From Cytidiella melzeri (Eukaryota > Basidiomycota > Agaricomycetes > Polyporales > Irpicaceae), in the NCBI GenBank assembly GCA_022592445.1, contig JABYQR010000055.1:1-64000 (forward strand): a DNA stretch of 64,000 nucleotides, in the 5' to 3' direction. Numbering within the stretch: position 1 is the first letter of the stretch; every line of letters begins with the position of its first letter. Positions 10,578 to 22,520 of the stretch are shown in pieces. The position numbers and the translations under genes are program-made. Below the pieces are notes generated by a model. The model was not told where the DNA came from and did no database searches. It was given only the letters and a program-made list of their open reading frames with translations.

Positions 10578-13500
10578 ACAAAAAAAGACAGCTTTTGCTT
10601 ACCACCTGCAGTCTTCCTCCGAATGGTTTCTCAAGTGGGGACACTTGCGCCATGATTAGCAAAACAAACGTCGTGCGACTGGTGTGTGGGGCTCCACACA
10701 CACCAAAGACATCGCCCCAGATTCCGTTCCTTTTCTCCAAACACCCTCACCAACCAATGTCACCTGAGCCTACAAACCTCGCTCGTTCAACCATCTCCAT
10801 CCTTGTTTTCTCCACTCCGCGCAACACGGGGATGATAAAAAAATGATGGGAACCATCTCACCTGAAACCTGACACGCCACAAAAAAACCAAGGGAGATTT
10901 TTGTTACATCATCGTGTTCTTGGAAACCGTGGCTGGCTGGACTCGGGAGGTCCGCAAAGCCACGACAGTTTCGGCATGCGTTCGGCTATTCTAGTAGCAA
11001 GTGGACAACATGGAAAAAGTTCAGCAATCGGTTGGACGGCTCAAAACACGACTTTCCAGAGAACAGCGCAATCTCTACTACCGTAAGCCCATGATCTCTG
11101 ATCTTTGACAGAACAATCCTGGCGTCGTGTGCCTTCTTTGTCAGTCGAGGACGCCGACGGTCAGTCCCCCCCACCGGCATAATTCATCTATACTCAGTAA
11201 ACAAGCCAGAAAGTTGAATAATCGTGACATTTACCTTCCGAGTCAATCGGGGTTGTGCATAGATCAGAACCAGCCAGTGCCCGTCATTCCTGTACTCCGA
11301 TAGAGAAGCTCAGTCAAGGCACCGACAGAAACAGGCTCAAAAAAACCATCACTACCTGCCCATCTCGTAGTCGAACACGACTCCCAGTGGCAGACTGTTT
11401 CCAAAGAAAAACGGAAAAATGGAAAAAAGGGGGGAAAAAGCGTTCTCTGGATAGGAGACAATGAGGTTATCAGCTGCAGGGAGATGTCACAACTTAGCTA
11501 TAGAACAAGGAAGAAGGAAGAGGTACGTACCTACCAGAACCTGTCCCCTTCCCGATCGCAAAAGGAAACTTTCCGTGTCAGTCATTCATCATTCGTGCCC
11601 CGGTACCCGCGTGTGTTGGAGCTGGCGAAAGAAGTGCGGGGAAAAACAAGAAAGAAAACCTTGTTCAGATGAGCTTGAATGCGTTGCATGTTTCCGTCAA
11701 AGTGGCGTGTTTTTCTTTTTGTTGGTTTGGGGTTGAACGTTAGCGTGAGCATTGGAGCTTTGTGGGTGGTTCGAACGTAGTGTACATGTACCACTAGCCC
11801 AAGAGTAGAAAATCAAAACAAAAAGAAAGTGAGACGAGTACGCACGGTAAGTTTCCCCGCTGTCCGTACGTCATGCATCCATGCATCAAGCTTCAAGCTT
11901 CAAGGTCCACCGCGCACCTTGGCTATCCCTTGTCTGTCTGTCAGAGGACTTATCCTGTCTTGTCCCAAGTTAACTCCAAAAAGAGAGAGAGAGAGAGTTC
12001 GAAGAGACAGTGCCCCACACGTCAAACATATGTACATTACACCGCAAGTTACCGCGTAAAGCACAGTAAGCAAAAAAACAGCGCATGGAACTGTCAAACA
12101 AACAAGTGACGGAAAGGACAAAGTTGGAAACACACACCGGGGGTGGGACTGTACATGTCTGTTTCATTTGGCAGGTGGCATGTCACCTCCTTCCGAAGAC
12201 ACGCCGCGAGCTCGAGTGGCCCAGGTACGTAGCATTGTGAATCTGTCCAGTGTCCGGCATGCTAGAAGGTCACTCTCAGTCACAGTTGCACGTTAACATG
12301 TTACAGTATGTACGAACAGCTGATCTTGATCGGTTTGTGATGTGACTTGTTGGACTGTTGAACCGTCTATGGAGTATCTATCATACACCTGTGTTTGAGA
12401 GACGATCTGCGAAAAAAGATGAGAACTGGGTGCTCCCATTGCTATGCGTTCGTCCGAGCCATGTGGATAGTACTGTAACAGAGGGTTGGACAGAAACGTT
12501 GACGACAAAGCGGAAAACGCGGAACAAACAAAAAGTTACGTTACCCCCCACACCCAGCCTCACGATATCTCCACATGCCTGGCATATTGATCGTTGACAC
12601 CACCGTGGGGCCGATGGCGGGTAGTTCTGTGAGTTTTGAAAGGAGAGCGCGAAAACGTCACGTTTTGTATCCCCCCAAACCGAAACATCGATATCAAGTT
12701 GTCGTTCACGAGATGCTCCTTGCCCTCCGTCGCCCACTGGCATCTTGCATCAAGTTCCCAATGAGATATGTACGTTACACGTTAAAGACATTGGCACAGG
12801 CATGGAGAGCGGACACCACCGACTCAGTCTCGTCTTTCGGCATCGAGAACTGGAACTGCTTCGAGACTTGGGAGTAAGAGTTAGCACTGGCAGTGGCAGT
12901 ACACGGCTCATCCTTTCTTCAGCTGTCCCACGTCAAAATCCAACTCAAAAAAAAACAAGAAAGAAGTACTCACGCAAGGAAGGCCTAGGAATGGGTCCTT
13001 CGTTGTACAGCACAATGTTCCAGGCAACAACGGACTTGCCGAGCGGGTACCTTTTTGGATTACTCTCAGGCTCGAAAATGTCACGGTGTCCACAAGCAGC
13101 CGACTCGGAGTGAGTTTTGAAATTTAAAAAAGGACTCGTTAACGTTCTTATCCTGACGCTCGACTTTAACACGATACCCCGATGAGTACGCATCAACTCG
13201 CCACAACGCCGGCCGCCCTCAACACCTGTTGAAGTTATCGTGAACGCACACACCGGGCAGCTGACTGACCACGCACTCTACAACAAATGACTCACCCAAT
13301 TGTCGCTCATGATCAACAATGAACGTTGAACAGCAGCACGCCCGCGCGCAGTGGTAGCCAAGAAACTCTACTTGCGGTAACAATTTCTCGTTCCTCCCAT
13401 AGGTACCGGGTTCCCCCCTCCCTTCCCCGCGTGGCACTGTGCACACGTTGACAGCCTCATCTCCACATTAATATCAACAGGCACAAAGCTACATGCATGG

Positions 13501-15323
13501 ATCACAGAAACCACTGCCGTAAAACACACACTGGACACATCTTTTTGTCTGACATCGGGGCAAGGTGCATGATGCGGGGAAAACAATTCTCAGAGATGCG
13601 GGGTTAAAAAAGAAGCGAGCGGGTTTTCCCCGCACAGCCCAAGTGCAAGAAAGTTATCTGTTTGCATTCATGAGGGCGTGAACAAATGCGGGGATGAATG
13701 TGAAATATGAATGATGAACTGCGCGGAAAGATTGGAACTGCGCCGGCGTAGATAGTATGTGTTATGTATGTATTGAGTGATTCATGACGCGCTCCGAGAC
13801 GAAACCGGATCCGCGTTCACAAGTTGCACCTCATACGTACCCGTGAGTGGATGGTCGACTGGAGGGTGCATCAATGAACGGACAAGCCACGGGATAACAC
13901 GAACGCTCGAGGATCTTGTGCTCTTTGAATGCAACGAGACTTGCAGCCTCGACGCACGTCGCCCCCTTTCAATGTCGGTCACATTGGACGGAGAACGGAG
14001 AACGGAGAGTGTGCGCTGAGCATGATGCATGAATTGAAGTGTCGATAAAAGTGACATGGACGTTATGGCTTGTTTTTACGTGAGCGAATAGTATACACGT
14101 GTACAACTAGTTGTTGCATAGAGGAGACCTAATAGTAACAAAAACGCCATGTACACGTAACATGCCACTCCGTACGTACATAGGTCACAGGTCGCGTCGA
14201 TACACTAGCTACGAGTAGCACAAACCGAAAACCATGACGCAGAACGGGTTTACGTCCACGTCCAATGACCAACGAAAAGCCCACCTGAACTCGACTCATC
14301 CGTCGTCAAAGCCAACCGCAGCCCAGGTCAGGTGGTGCAACGGCTCAGGACAACGACAATGCCTTTACAGTAACTTCCCACCTTCCCAGTGCCCAGGTCC
14401 CCAAATATCCCAACGAGGCCTCGACCCACTGAACACATACATAACCCAAACCCTTCGTAACGCGCAGTGTTCATATGACATCCTCCGTGCATAACGTGAG
14501 CAAACCCTCCCCCGGCTATTGAAGGAACGTGGGAAACATGCTATGGGATTAGAGCAACACGCGGTATTCAACTCTCGGGATCCCACGACAAAGGGCATGT
14601 GCAAGCGAGCGCATAGCGAGAAGGACCAGGAAAGGTCACTGATTCGTTTGTAGCTGGTTTGCGAGAGGTAACAATTCCCTTCCCAACTGCGACGAATCAG
14701 CGCTTCAGCCTATCCCGCAGACTCGTATTGCAGAGGACGATCCCTCTCGAATGCCCGCCACAGAGGTGTGTCGTCATTGCGTCACGAAGCTAACTTAGTC
14801 GATGGGAGAAAGATCGTCTGCCAAGTGTTGAATGAGTGGTGTACAGTATGATAGTGTTTTGAGGTTGCATGTCCAACGACGACGACGAGCATTGAAACGA
14901 TGTAGAAAAGTCTAGACCGCGGATTGTCTGACCACGAGGGGTTATCGATTGACAGAAACAGGGCTTTCGAGCACAAGATCCAGTTCTATAGCAGATCGCG
15001 TGGTGGTTGACTGCAACCCGGCGAAATGAACTGCCTGGCCATCGGTCTGAAGAGTACCCCAGCCCAGCAAGACGGCGCCTGACGTCATGTCCACCTGAGC
15101 ATGCTAGCACAGTCCAGCTCTCTTCTGTACGTAGCCAACGGTTATTATACCTATGAATTGAATTGAGAGACAAAGAACTGAGACGTTGGCGAACCAGACT
15201 CCCCTGGCAGGCTGACAATCTAGAACAAGGTCCTTACCCTGTCCAACGCATGCAAAGAATCATCAGATCTCAGAACTCACCACAGGAGTAGAAAACTAAG
15301 ATCAAAACCCCGAGTGGCAGCAA

Positions 15324-15339
15324 CCCCCCCCCCCCCCCC
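15324..15339. repeat. Poly-C run of 16
   Basis: Sixteen consecutive C bases lie in non-coding DNA. Such runs are rare in this window; the next longest C/G runs are about ten or fewer. The exact length is prone to sequencing error. Confidence 0.9.
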
Positions 15340-18300
15340 GGTGATCTTGAACCAATCCTGTTGCTCGCGATGCAGGATAATTAAAACCACCTACAATATA
15401 TAGTAAGCACACGTCCCACCAATCGCGTCCACCCTAGAAACGTCTCGGTATCAATGAGCAGCAAAGTGGCAATGCCTATGCCTATTATCGTAGAGTCAAC
15501 TCGTAGATCTTGAGATACTCGCAAGGTGACCATCCATCCACCCTTCGTGTGATCGTTGCATGTGTACACTCCCCGAAGTGCATCTAAAACTCCGAATCGT
15601 TCGTTATCAATAATAAACGTCGCGGTCATTGACCATGTAAATGCTGCGGATTTGGCAGACGATAGAATAGCATGTGTGACGGCCGTTTCGTCCAATCCCG
15701 AACATGTTTGCAACCAAAACTAGAATATCCCTGTAAACAAAGGAATTTCCATGCTTCAGCACATATACGTGTCAAAGAAAACCAAAATAAAAAGGGGCGG
15801 AACGAAGACTGTTAGAATTGAAAGAAGAAGAAGAAGGGGAGAAGGGGAGAACAACCGCGAGCGCGAGCGCGAGCGGGAACGCTGAAATGAAGGGCACAGA
15901 TTTTCATTGACGAGCTCGGTGAAAGAAAGAGTCTAGCCCCTTTGCATCTCCCGATAAGAGTCTGCAGTTTCTCATTGTGTGATGCAAGCTGGTAAGTACC
16001 AGCGTGGGCACTCCCTCTCCCGCCCGCGTCGATCAAAGATGGTAAGGGATAAGTACTTAAGTACTAACTCGCCAGATAACTCAAGAAGAAGAAGAAGCAA
16101 ACTGACCTGCAAAGTTTCCTCGTGCACTTTGGCAATTGAGAATGGGATAAGCTGTCGCGTCTCCCCCCTTTGTGATGTTCCTTCCCTATCGCTCTAGTAC
16201 CCCCCATGCACACACCCCTCGTTGATCAATTCCATCGCTAATCGCACGAACGATTATCTTCGTGTAGTCGTTCGTTCAAATATTTACCATCGCTGACAAG
16301 AAATCCTGTATTCGGTGAGAGAGAATCAACAGCACGAGCTCGAAACCTCTCACCCATTTAACGACTGAGCAGGAAAAAAAAACCCCACACATACATTGAT
16401 TCGTATCCAGTGAATGCAACTGGCCCAATTCGCAACCTTTGAACGCCGGACATTGAAGCACCTCACGACTCGGTGTCATATGGCTCAGTGCGTCAACAAC
16501 ACAGAATGGCCTAGAGGTACTAGAGACGACTCCGAACCAATGGGGATGGGATGGATGGATGTACATGTAGCGTCATAGGGTCCCCCAACCCCTTCCCTTT
16601 CCCTTCTTGTAAGCAATTGTACTAAACGCCCCTCCTTTGACAGCTTCTGGGCCCTGGGTTCTCGCTTGTTAGGACAGGAAAGAAAAACCACTCGTGATGC
16701 CAGGGTATGATTGGCCGTGTTGCAACAGACAGAGGGGGGGGACTCGTTCCAAAAAGGCAGAGCTGTTCAAACCCAAACCGAAAAAGACTGTATGTATCTT
16801 CCAAAAATTTCGAGTGGTCCTCGTACGTCGACTCTGCAGACCCCGCCAGTTGAACAGACATTGAACTATGCTGTTGTATGTAGTGGGGTTAGCCGTTTGA
16901 TTAGCGTCGAGAAAAGGAAAAGAAAAACTGCTGACAACGTCCACCGGCCGCGCACCTTTTTGTTTGAGAGAAAGAATCCACACCACTACTATACAACAAA
17001 TGTCGTCTCACCCCAAACCCTCAGTTGTTGGTCCATAATCTCCTGTGACGAAACGCCCACACCATTTAGCTTCCGTCACGACATCCAATATGTAGATGAT
17101 TCATGCTCACTGCTCCGCTCCACAGTCTAGGTCGTCATGTTGTTCCAGAGTCTCAGTAGAGAGCACCAAAGTAGTTTTATGTAAACCGACAACCACTTAC
17201 AGACCACCGGTTGGCCAGGCGGAGGGGTTGACCGAGAACCTATGCGCGGCTTACACCGGAACAAAGACCCTCTGTACGTAGGTGTATACATACAACCTCA
17301 ATCTCAACTTTACCACCACCCACCCCGAGCCGTAACCGTCCCACTCAAACCCTCCAAGTATTCCAAGAATAGAGAAAAACCAAACATACAGCAAGTCCGT
17401 GACGGCCCCGAGAGCAAAAAAAAATCACAAGTTTCCGGCCTCTCGCGCTCGTCGCTCGAAACTCCCCGTTCCCTACATAGAATAGAATACTAAACTGAAA
17501 AAAAAAAACACAAGCTATCCGTCGTCGGTCAATGCTCAACAGTCAAGCGCACAATCGAAAAAAAGAGGGCTCGTAAAACAATCAGGCAGTGAACGGAAGT
17601 AAAAAATTTTACTTTTCAAAAGAGAAAAACACATGGACTCCCAGTAGTCGACGTCGGCGTCGGTCCCAAATAAATTAGGTATTAGGTCGAAATGGTTCAT
17701 ATAAACATGAACGGATGAACACCCAGCTTCTCACACTACACACAGTAGCGTCGCTCGCTAGGTCGTACCTAAAGAAAATTTGGTTTGTAGTTCGCCATGT
17801 AGGGTAGGAACGGACCTAACTAGCTAAGCTTAAGCAAGTAACTCCCTCATAGAACTTATGAGGTAAAACTAAACCCCTCACGGCCAACTTTTGAAGCACG
17901 GGCGGGGGATCACCGACGCGACGGGCACCCGTTTAGTTTCAAACAACAACTACCCCCCCTGACCGAGAAAGACTGGCTCGAGCTCGACGTCATCGCCAGC
18001 CTGGACCCAAAACCAAAAAAAAAAGACCCACCACGTAACCGTATCAGAGAGCACACAGCCACACAGCATAAAGACAAACACCCTCCGTACGTAATCTGAA
18101 CGACTAGCCAAAAAGCCCAGAACCACCCGCGTCGGCGGACGTTGGAAGAATCAAATTGATACAAGACTAGAGAGAGAGAGAGACGAGAGGTGTCCCAAAG
18201 AAATTAAGCGAGGATGGTCCGCGCGCCGTGCACGTTGTGACCTTTCGTCTCCCGAAGATACACCGTTTCCCCCCTCTGTCGAACACGGGTCGCACGGTCG

Positions 18301-19084
18301 CATTCAAAGGCACACATAGTTTGGAAGGATCCACGAGTTCATTGAATTTTCCCTATCAAAGACCCAAAAGACATGCAACGACAAGAAGCTATTCACAGTG
18401 AAATAAAGAGTTCCAAAAACTGTTGGATGACGTGCTACTGTACACAATGTTGGAATCCATAATGATAACAATGATGATGGGAAGAAAAATAACTGGGAAT
18501 CACATCGCGCATAGAGTAATGTAACTAGCGACATGAGAGGAAAGAAGACTACAAAGTACATGGGGAAGCGAAAACGTCGATAACAATGAACAAAGCGATG
18601 CCGATGATGATGATGACGATGTATCCCAAATAAGCGACGAAGAGCAGTGAACGAGTGACGCAGGTGAAAGAGGTACGAGACGACCAAGGAGCGCGGTAGT
18701 GATACATATGGTACATTTTGCCAACCGCCAAAGAGCAGGTGAGGGAATAGTCGCAGTAGGGTAAATCCAAGAAGTGTATCGTACGATTGGGCGTGGGGCG
18801 AGCAATGGCCGTGCCGAGGTGGGTATGATAGGTTACGTTGGTATACGTGGGGGTTAGGTATTGCGTGGCGTAGAGTATGGAGGAGGTAGCCGAAAACGGA
18901 GATGAAGGCGAATAAGGTTACTGCGCGACAGCGATCAAGGATGCGAAGGACGACGTGTGGTGCGGGGCATTAAGATTAAGATGCGACGATGATATAAGCA
19001 GGATGATATGGATGGGTATGATATGATAGCGGTATGCGTCGATGTGGTATGCGTGCGTCCAGCGTCCAGTGTGCGGCGACAGGT

Positions 19085-20962
19085 TTACACCTGATCGTTC
19101 CCAGGGAAGAGAAAGAGCCTCTTGCGCTCGGGGTAAACGTCGACCGTGACCTCCTCGACAACCTCCTTGCCATCGACGACCTTGGTGACAGTCCTCTTCT
19201 CTTTGTTGGGGAGGATCATCAACGGGTACGTAAATTCCTCGTTCTCATACCAAGAGGATGCTACACATTGTCATGTTAGCGACCGTAGACGACAAGATAA
19301 TGATCTACTCACAAGACATGGGCGGGCTTCTTGCCTTCTTCGGCTTGAAGTCCAAGCTGATGGTTTCATCAGCCTCGTCCTCCTCGGTGACACTGCTGCC
19401 ACTGGTGCTCTCCGTCCGCGCCAAACCCAACCTCGATCGCGCCACGCTCATCTCACTCCCCTGACGACTGAGAGAAAGCCTCTCGAAGCTCATTGTCGAG
19501 TCTGTTCGCTTCAGCTTGACGTCAGGCACCAACAGTTTACCCTCAGCGCCCTTCTTCAGAATCGGAACCTCCTTCCTTGGCTTCCTCGCGCCGCCGTAGG
19601 CAGGCAACGAGTGCGTCGAGCCGGTGGGAGATGTGGACATGAGCGCGGACTGGTGCGACATATTCGTCCTCGACTCGCAACGACGAGTGAACGACATGTC
19701 CCACTTGCTGTAAAGCTCCTCCGCCTCGCTGCGTGCACGGGGACACGGCTGACTGGTAACTCGCTGCATCTTCGCGGGCAGGTCACCCTCCGTTGACTCC
19801 CCCATCGTAGAGTAAACCCCGCGACTCCTGAGCGGCGTGCTGACGAAGCCGGCGTATGCTGAATTGCGGTTGTCAAATGGTCCGTCGGTGGTGACCGATA
19901 CGTCCTCGTCCGGCCTCGCAAATGAGTACACGGAGGCGCGCCACTTGTTACTACCATCTGTCCATCCAGGGATGACCTCGCGATGTTGCTGCAAGCCGGT
20001 GTATCCCTTCGCGTACGCATTGTGCGCGTAAGCTGTCGACAACCGGGAGGAAGGATTGCACCACGACGGACGCTTCTTGTCTTGAGGGGGAGACAAGAGC
20101 GCGGCCTGGATGCGGCGAGAAGCCATGATGAGGCCTGATGAATACTCAGCCCCGACGTCGCGCCTTGGCGCTTCGACAGGCTTCGGGTCAGGTTGGAAGG
20201 GAGGTGGTGGTGGACAGGGAGGGAGGTCGTCGTATATCGAAGCGAGTGCGGCGTAGCCGATTGGGATCGGCCCATTGCGCACAGTGCGCTTGCTAGTAGT
20301 GGAGGGTACAGACGGAACGCGCACAGGAGAAACTGAGGATGCTTCGCTCTCGAGACTAGACCCAAGTTCGGAATCGTCAGAGTCGTTCTTGACTGCTCTC
20401 GACGGAGTTGGCGAATGAGGAAGTGTAGGCGAGGCATGACGTTCAGGATTGTAGTTGATGTCAATGCCGGTGACGCTCTGCATGTCCGCGAGACGACATT
20501 CATCAGAGCAGTAGAGGGGGACCGGGGACTGGTCGATGATCGTCTTTTGGCGAACAGGCGGGGCTGGTTGCGCGGGAGAGGTGGGGGAGGGTGGGGGGAC
20601 AGGTGCGGTAGATTGCTTGCGCGTGGCAGAGGTGTTGTTGGGAGATGGACGCTTAATCGTACCATTGGGCTTTACTCGGCCTGTCCCATGAACTAACCCT
20701 CCACCATTGCGCGGGCGTATCGTGCCTGTCTTGTTGCGCGAAAGACGTGTTGGTTGTTGCTCTGCCTTTGTTTCTGTGATGCGATGGTAAGTATATAGGT
20801 GCGATGTCCATTGAACTTGTTCGACTTACGAGATGTGGGCGAGCATGGTGGTGGCGCAGGAGCTGCTGCCGATGGCAGAGGCGCTACTGGTACCTGAATC
20901 CTCTTGGGGAGTATCTGGCGGGAACATGTTGGACACCAGGTGGTGTCGAAGGCAATATCCAT
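19085..20962 (-). CDS. Ecl1-type (life-span regulatory factor) zinc-motif protein, extended form
   Basis: Three exons join in phase: 20830-20962, 19313-20773 and 19085-19260, giving 589 residues. The N-terminus (MDIAFDTTWCPTC, then SRQILPKR) supplies one CxxC, and residues near 120 give PLYCSDECRLADMQS, the second YC-x3-C half. This pairing of WCxxC with LYCSxxCR is the hallmark of the fungal Ecl1 family. Small Ecl1 proteins extend chronological life span in fission yeast and respond to nutrient and zinc stress. Between the halves lies a Pro/Ser-rich linker. The long C-terminal region is Ser/Pro/Arg-rich and probably disordered (RTDSTMSFERLSLSRQGSEM). It ends in a short conserved-looking block, YENEEFTYPLMILP, and TVDVYPERKRLFLFPGNDQV. 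Yeast members are only about 80-200 residues, so this is a much enlarged version. It stands alone in a gene-poor region. The family call is by motif; function here is inferred. Confidence 0.85.
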
Positions 20963-21239
20963 GTTGTGTGGGTGGAGGTTGCTAGCGGTGCGGTGTGTGT
21001 CTGACGGCGAAGAGAGGAGGGAAGACGGGGCTAGCGCTGAGGGATGGGGGGAACGGTGGACGGAGTGGACGCAAGTGGCGAATGTTTATATTCGACGTCT
21101 GCCAATCACGGCGGTTTGTGTATTATTTATTTTATTTCGCGAGAAAATAATGTTAGAAAAGATGCAGCGTGAAAAGCGAGATCGTTCATCAGATCCGATG
21201 TTTCTTTGAGACGGGGACCACAGATCTTGTTCCTGTCCT

Positions 21240-22520
21240 TCCCGATACGGTCAATAGCAGGATTCCGCGCTATTTTCCGAGTTCCCTATCGGCATACCCG
21301 ACCCGGCCAGATGCTGATTCGCTGAGGCGTTGTCACCCAACCCTGCCTTGCCCCTGCCATCTCGACACCTGCCCTGCACTGCTACCACTCCCGTCTACCC
21401 CGGCGAATCTCCTCCCTACTCTGTCCCACACGCCCGTCATATGTCCTCTTGCCTTTCTCCCAGCCATACGCCGTACCAACCGACAAAACACCCCTCTCTG
21501 GGTCGCGTTCCGCGTGGTCGATAGTCGGCCAATCACACCGTGTCCAGACTCCTCCGCCGACCCGACCAATCATCAGCCCCGATAATTCCAACCCGCTTAC
21601 GGCCCGCTTCCATCCTCACACCGCCATTGGCTCACTTCGATCTGGCCCGCTTTGCCCTCGACTCCACTCATCTAGGCCTCGTCTCTACTCCACTACGCCT
21701 TGTCCCTGTACTGCACAACAACCCGTCCTTCATTTCAGGGTGCTGCTCTACTTTTTGTCTGGCCTCTTTTGTCGCTGCTAGCCCTCTCAGTCCAGGAGAA
21801 TAGCTTTCATCTTAGATTTACCACGACACTGTTTCAATGCTTTGATCTGCGAGCATCCGATGAGTGCTGTTGGGCCACCAAACCTGGTATGTTAAACTTG
21901 CGATAATTGAGCTCAGATTTTCCCCATGCTCATCAGGTGTACGCTCGGACTTTCGTCCCAGCCTTCCGCGCAGGCATCACTACCGAGGAATTCTTCCTTC
22001 GTCCTGGTCATACAAAACATACATTGCAAAGCTTATCATTCCAGCCGCCTTGCTCTGTAATCTCACTGCTGCACTGTGAGTTCTCACAATCAGATTACAT
22101 GCTTCTCATCTAGTCAGCCACTCCGGGCGTCGACGCCTGCCGTACCACTGACAAACCAAAGCCCGGTCAACTCACTTGAACATTGTGTTCCCTTCAGAAC
22201 TTTGCCCTCCCGCGTCAACCTTCAACCTACTTCTCCGCACCATCGTAGCTCTCGTCCCCGCGCGTTCGGCCATTCGCGAAACAAGGACACAGGATCGGGA
22301 ACGCGGGACGACTCGCCACTCTTTCACTCCCTTTTTCTCTCGCTGAAGATCCCAAAAGGTTTCACGGAAAGCGTCAATGTTCTCCCTTACCGTGCCGACT
22401 ATCACAGTCCTCTGTGTTGCGCAAAACCTGTCTTCTTGTGCTTCCTTTGTCGGTACATCTACCGTTTTCACGTGCCAGCGTGGCACTGATCTCCCCTTGC
22501 ATTGTCTAACCCCCTCAAGC
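21240..22520 (+). promoter_or_regulatory. Pyrimidine-rich block upstream of the Ecl1-like gene
   Basis: The plus strand is dominated by C and T for about 1.3 kb (for example CCTGCCTTGCCCCTGCC near 21340). Fungal promoters and 5' leaders commonly carry C/T-rich tracts on the sense strand, so a plus-strand transcript divergent from the Ecl1-like gene may start here. ORFs inside it (for example 22377-22631) have no recognisable product. Confidence 0.35.

Larger units (their letters stand above)
8547..19084. other. Long gene-poor stretch, left part
   Basis: About 10.5 kb contain many short ORFs on both strands, but none recognisable and none that joins convincingly across introns. The best candidate is at 10023-10577 minus (listed separately). 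Plus-strand A/purine runs are common (for example near 10490, 11350-11450 and 17500-17640), giving T-rich tracts on the minus strand. Simple repeats include a 16-base C run (15324-15339), GA runs near 11985 and 18166, and a GCGAGC run near 15857. Palindromes include AGTACTTAAGTACT at 16052-16065 and the adjacent pair at 14094-14113. No tRNA or rRNA was seen. A long non-coding RNA or a missed fast-evolving gene cannot be excluded. Confidence 0.55.

Noticed and set aside
19556..20665. 369-codon minus-strand ORF overlapping the Ecl1-like gene
   Set aside because: It is the +1 frame shadow of the real gene. The zinc motif, splice phases and C-terminal block all lie in the other frame.
21169..21585. 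138-codon Pro/Leu-rich plus-strand ORF
   Set aside because: Its composition follows from the pyrimidine-rich DNA. There is no domain, and the codon pattern is not protein-like.
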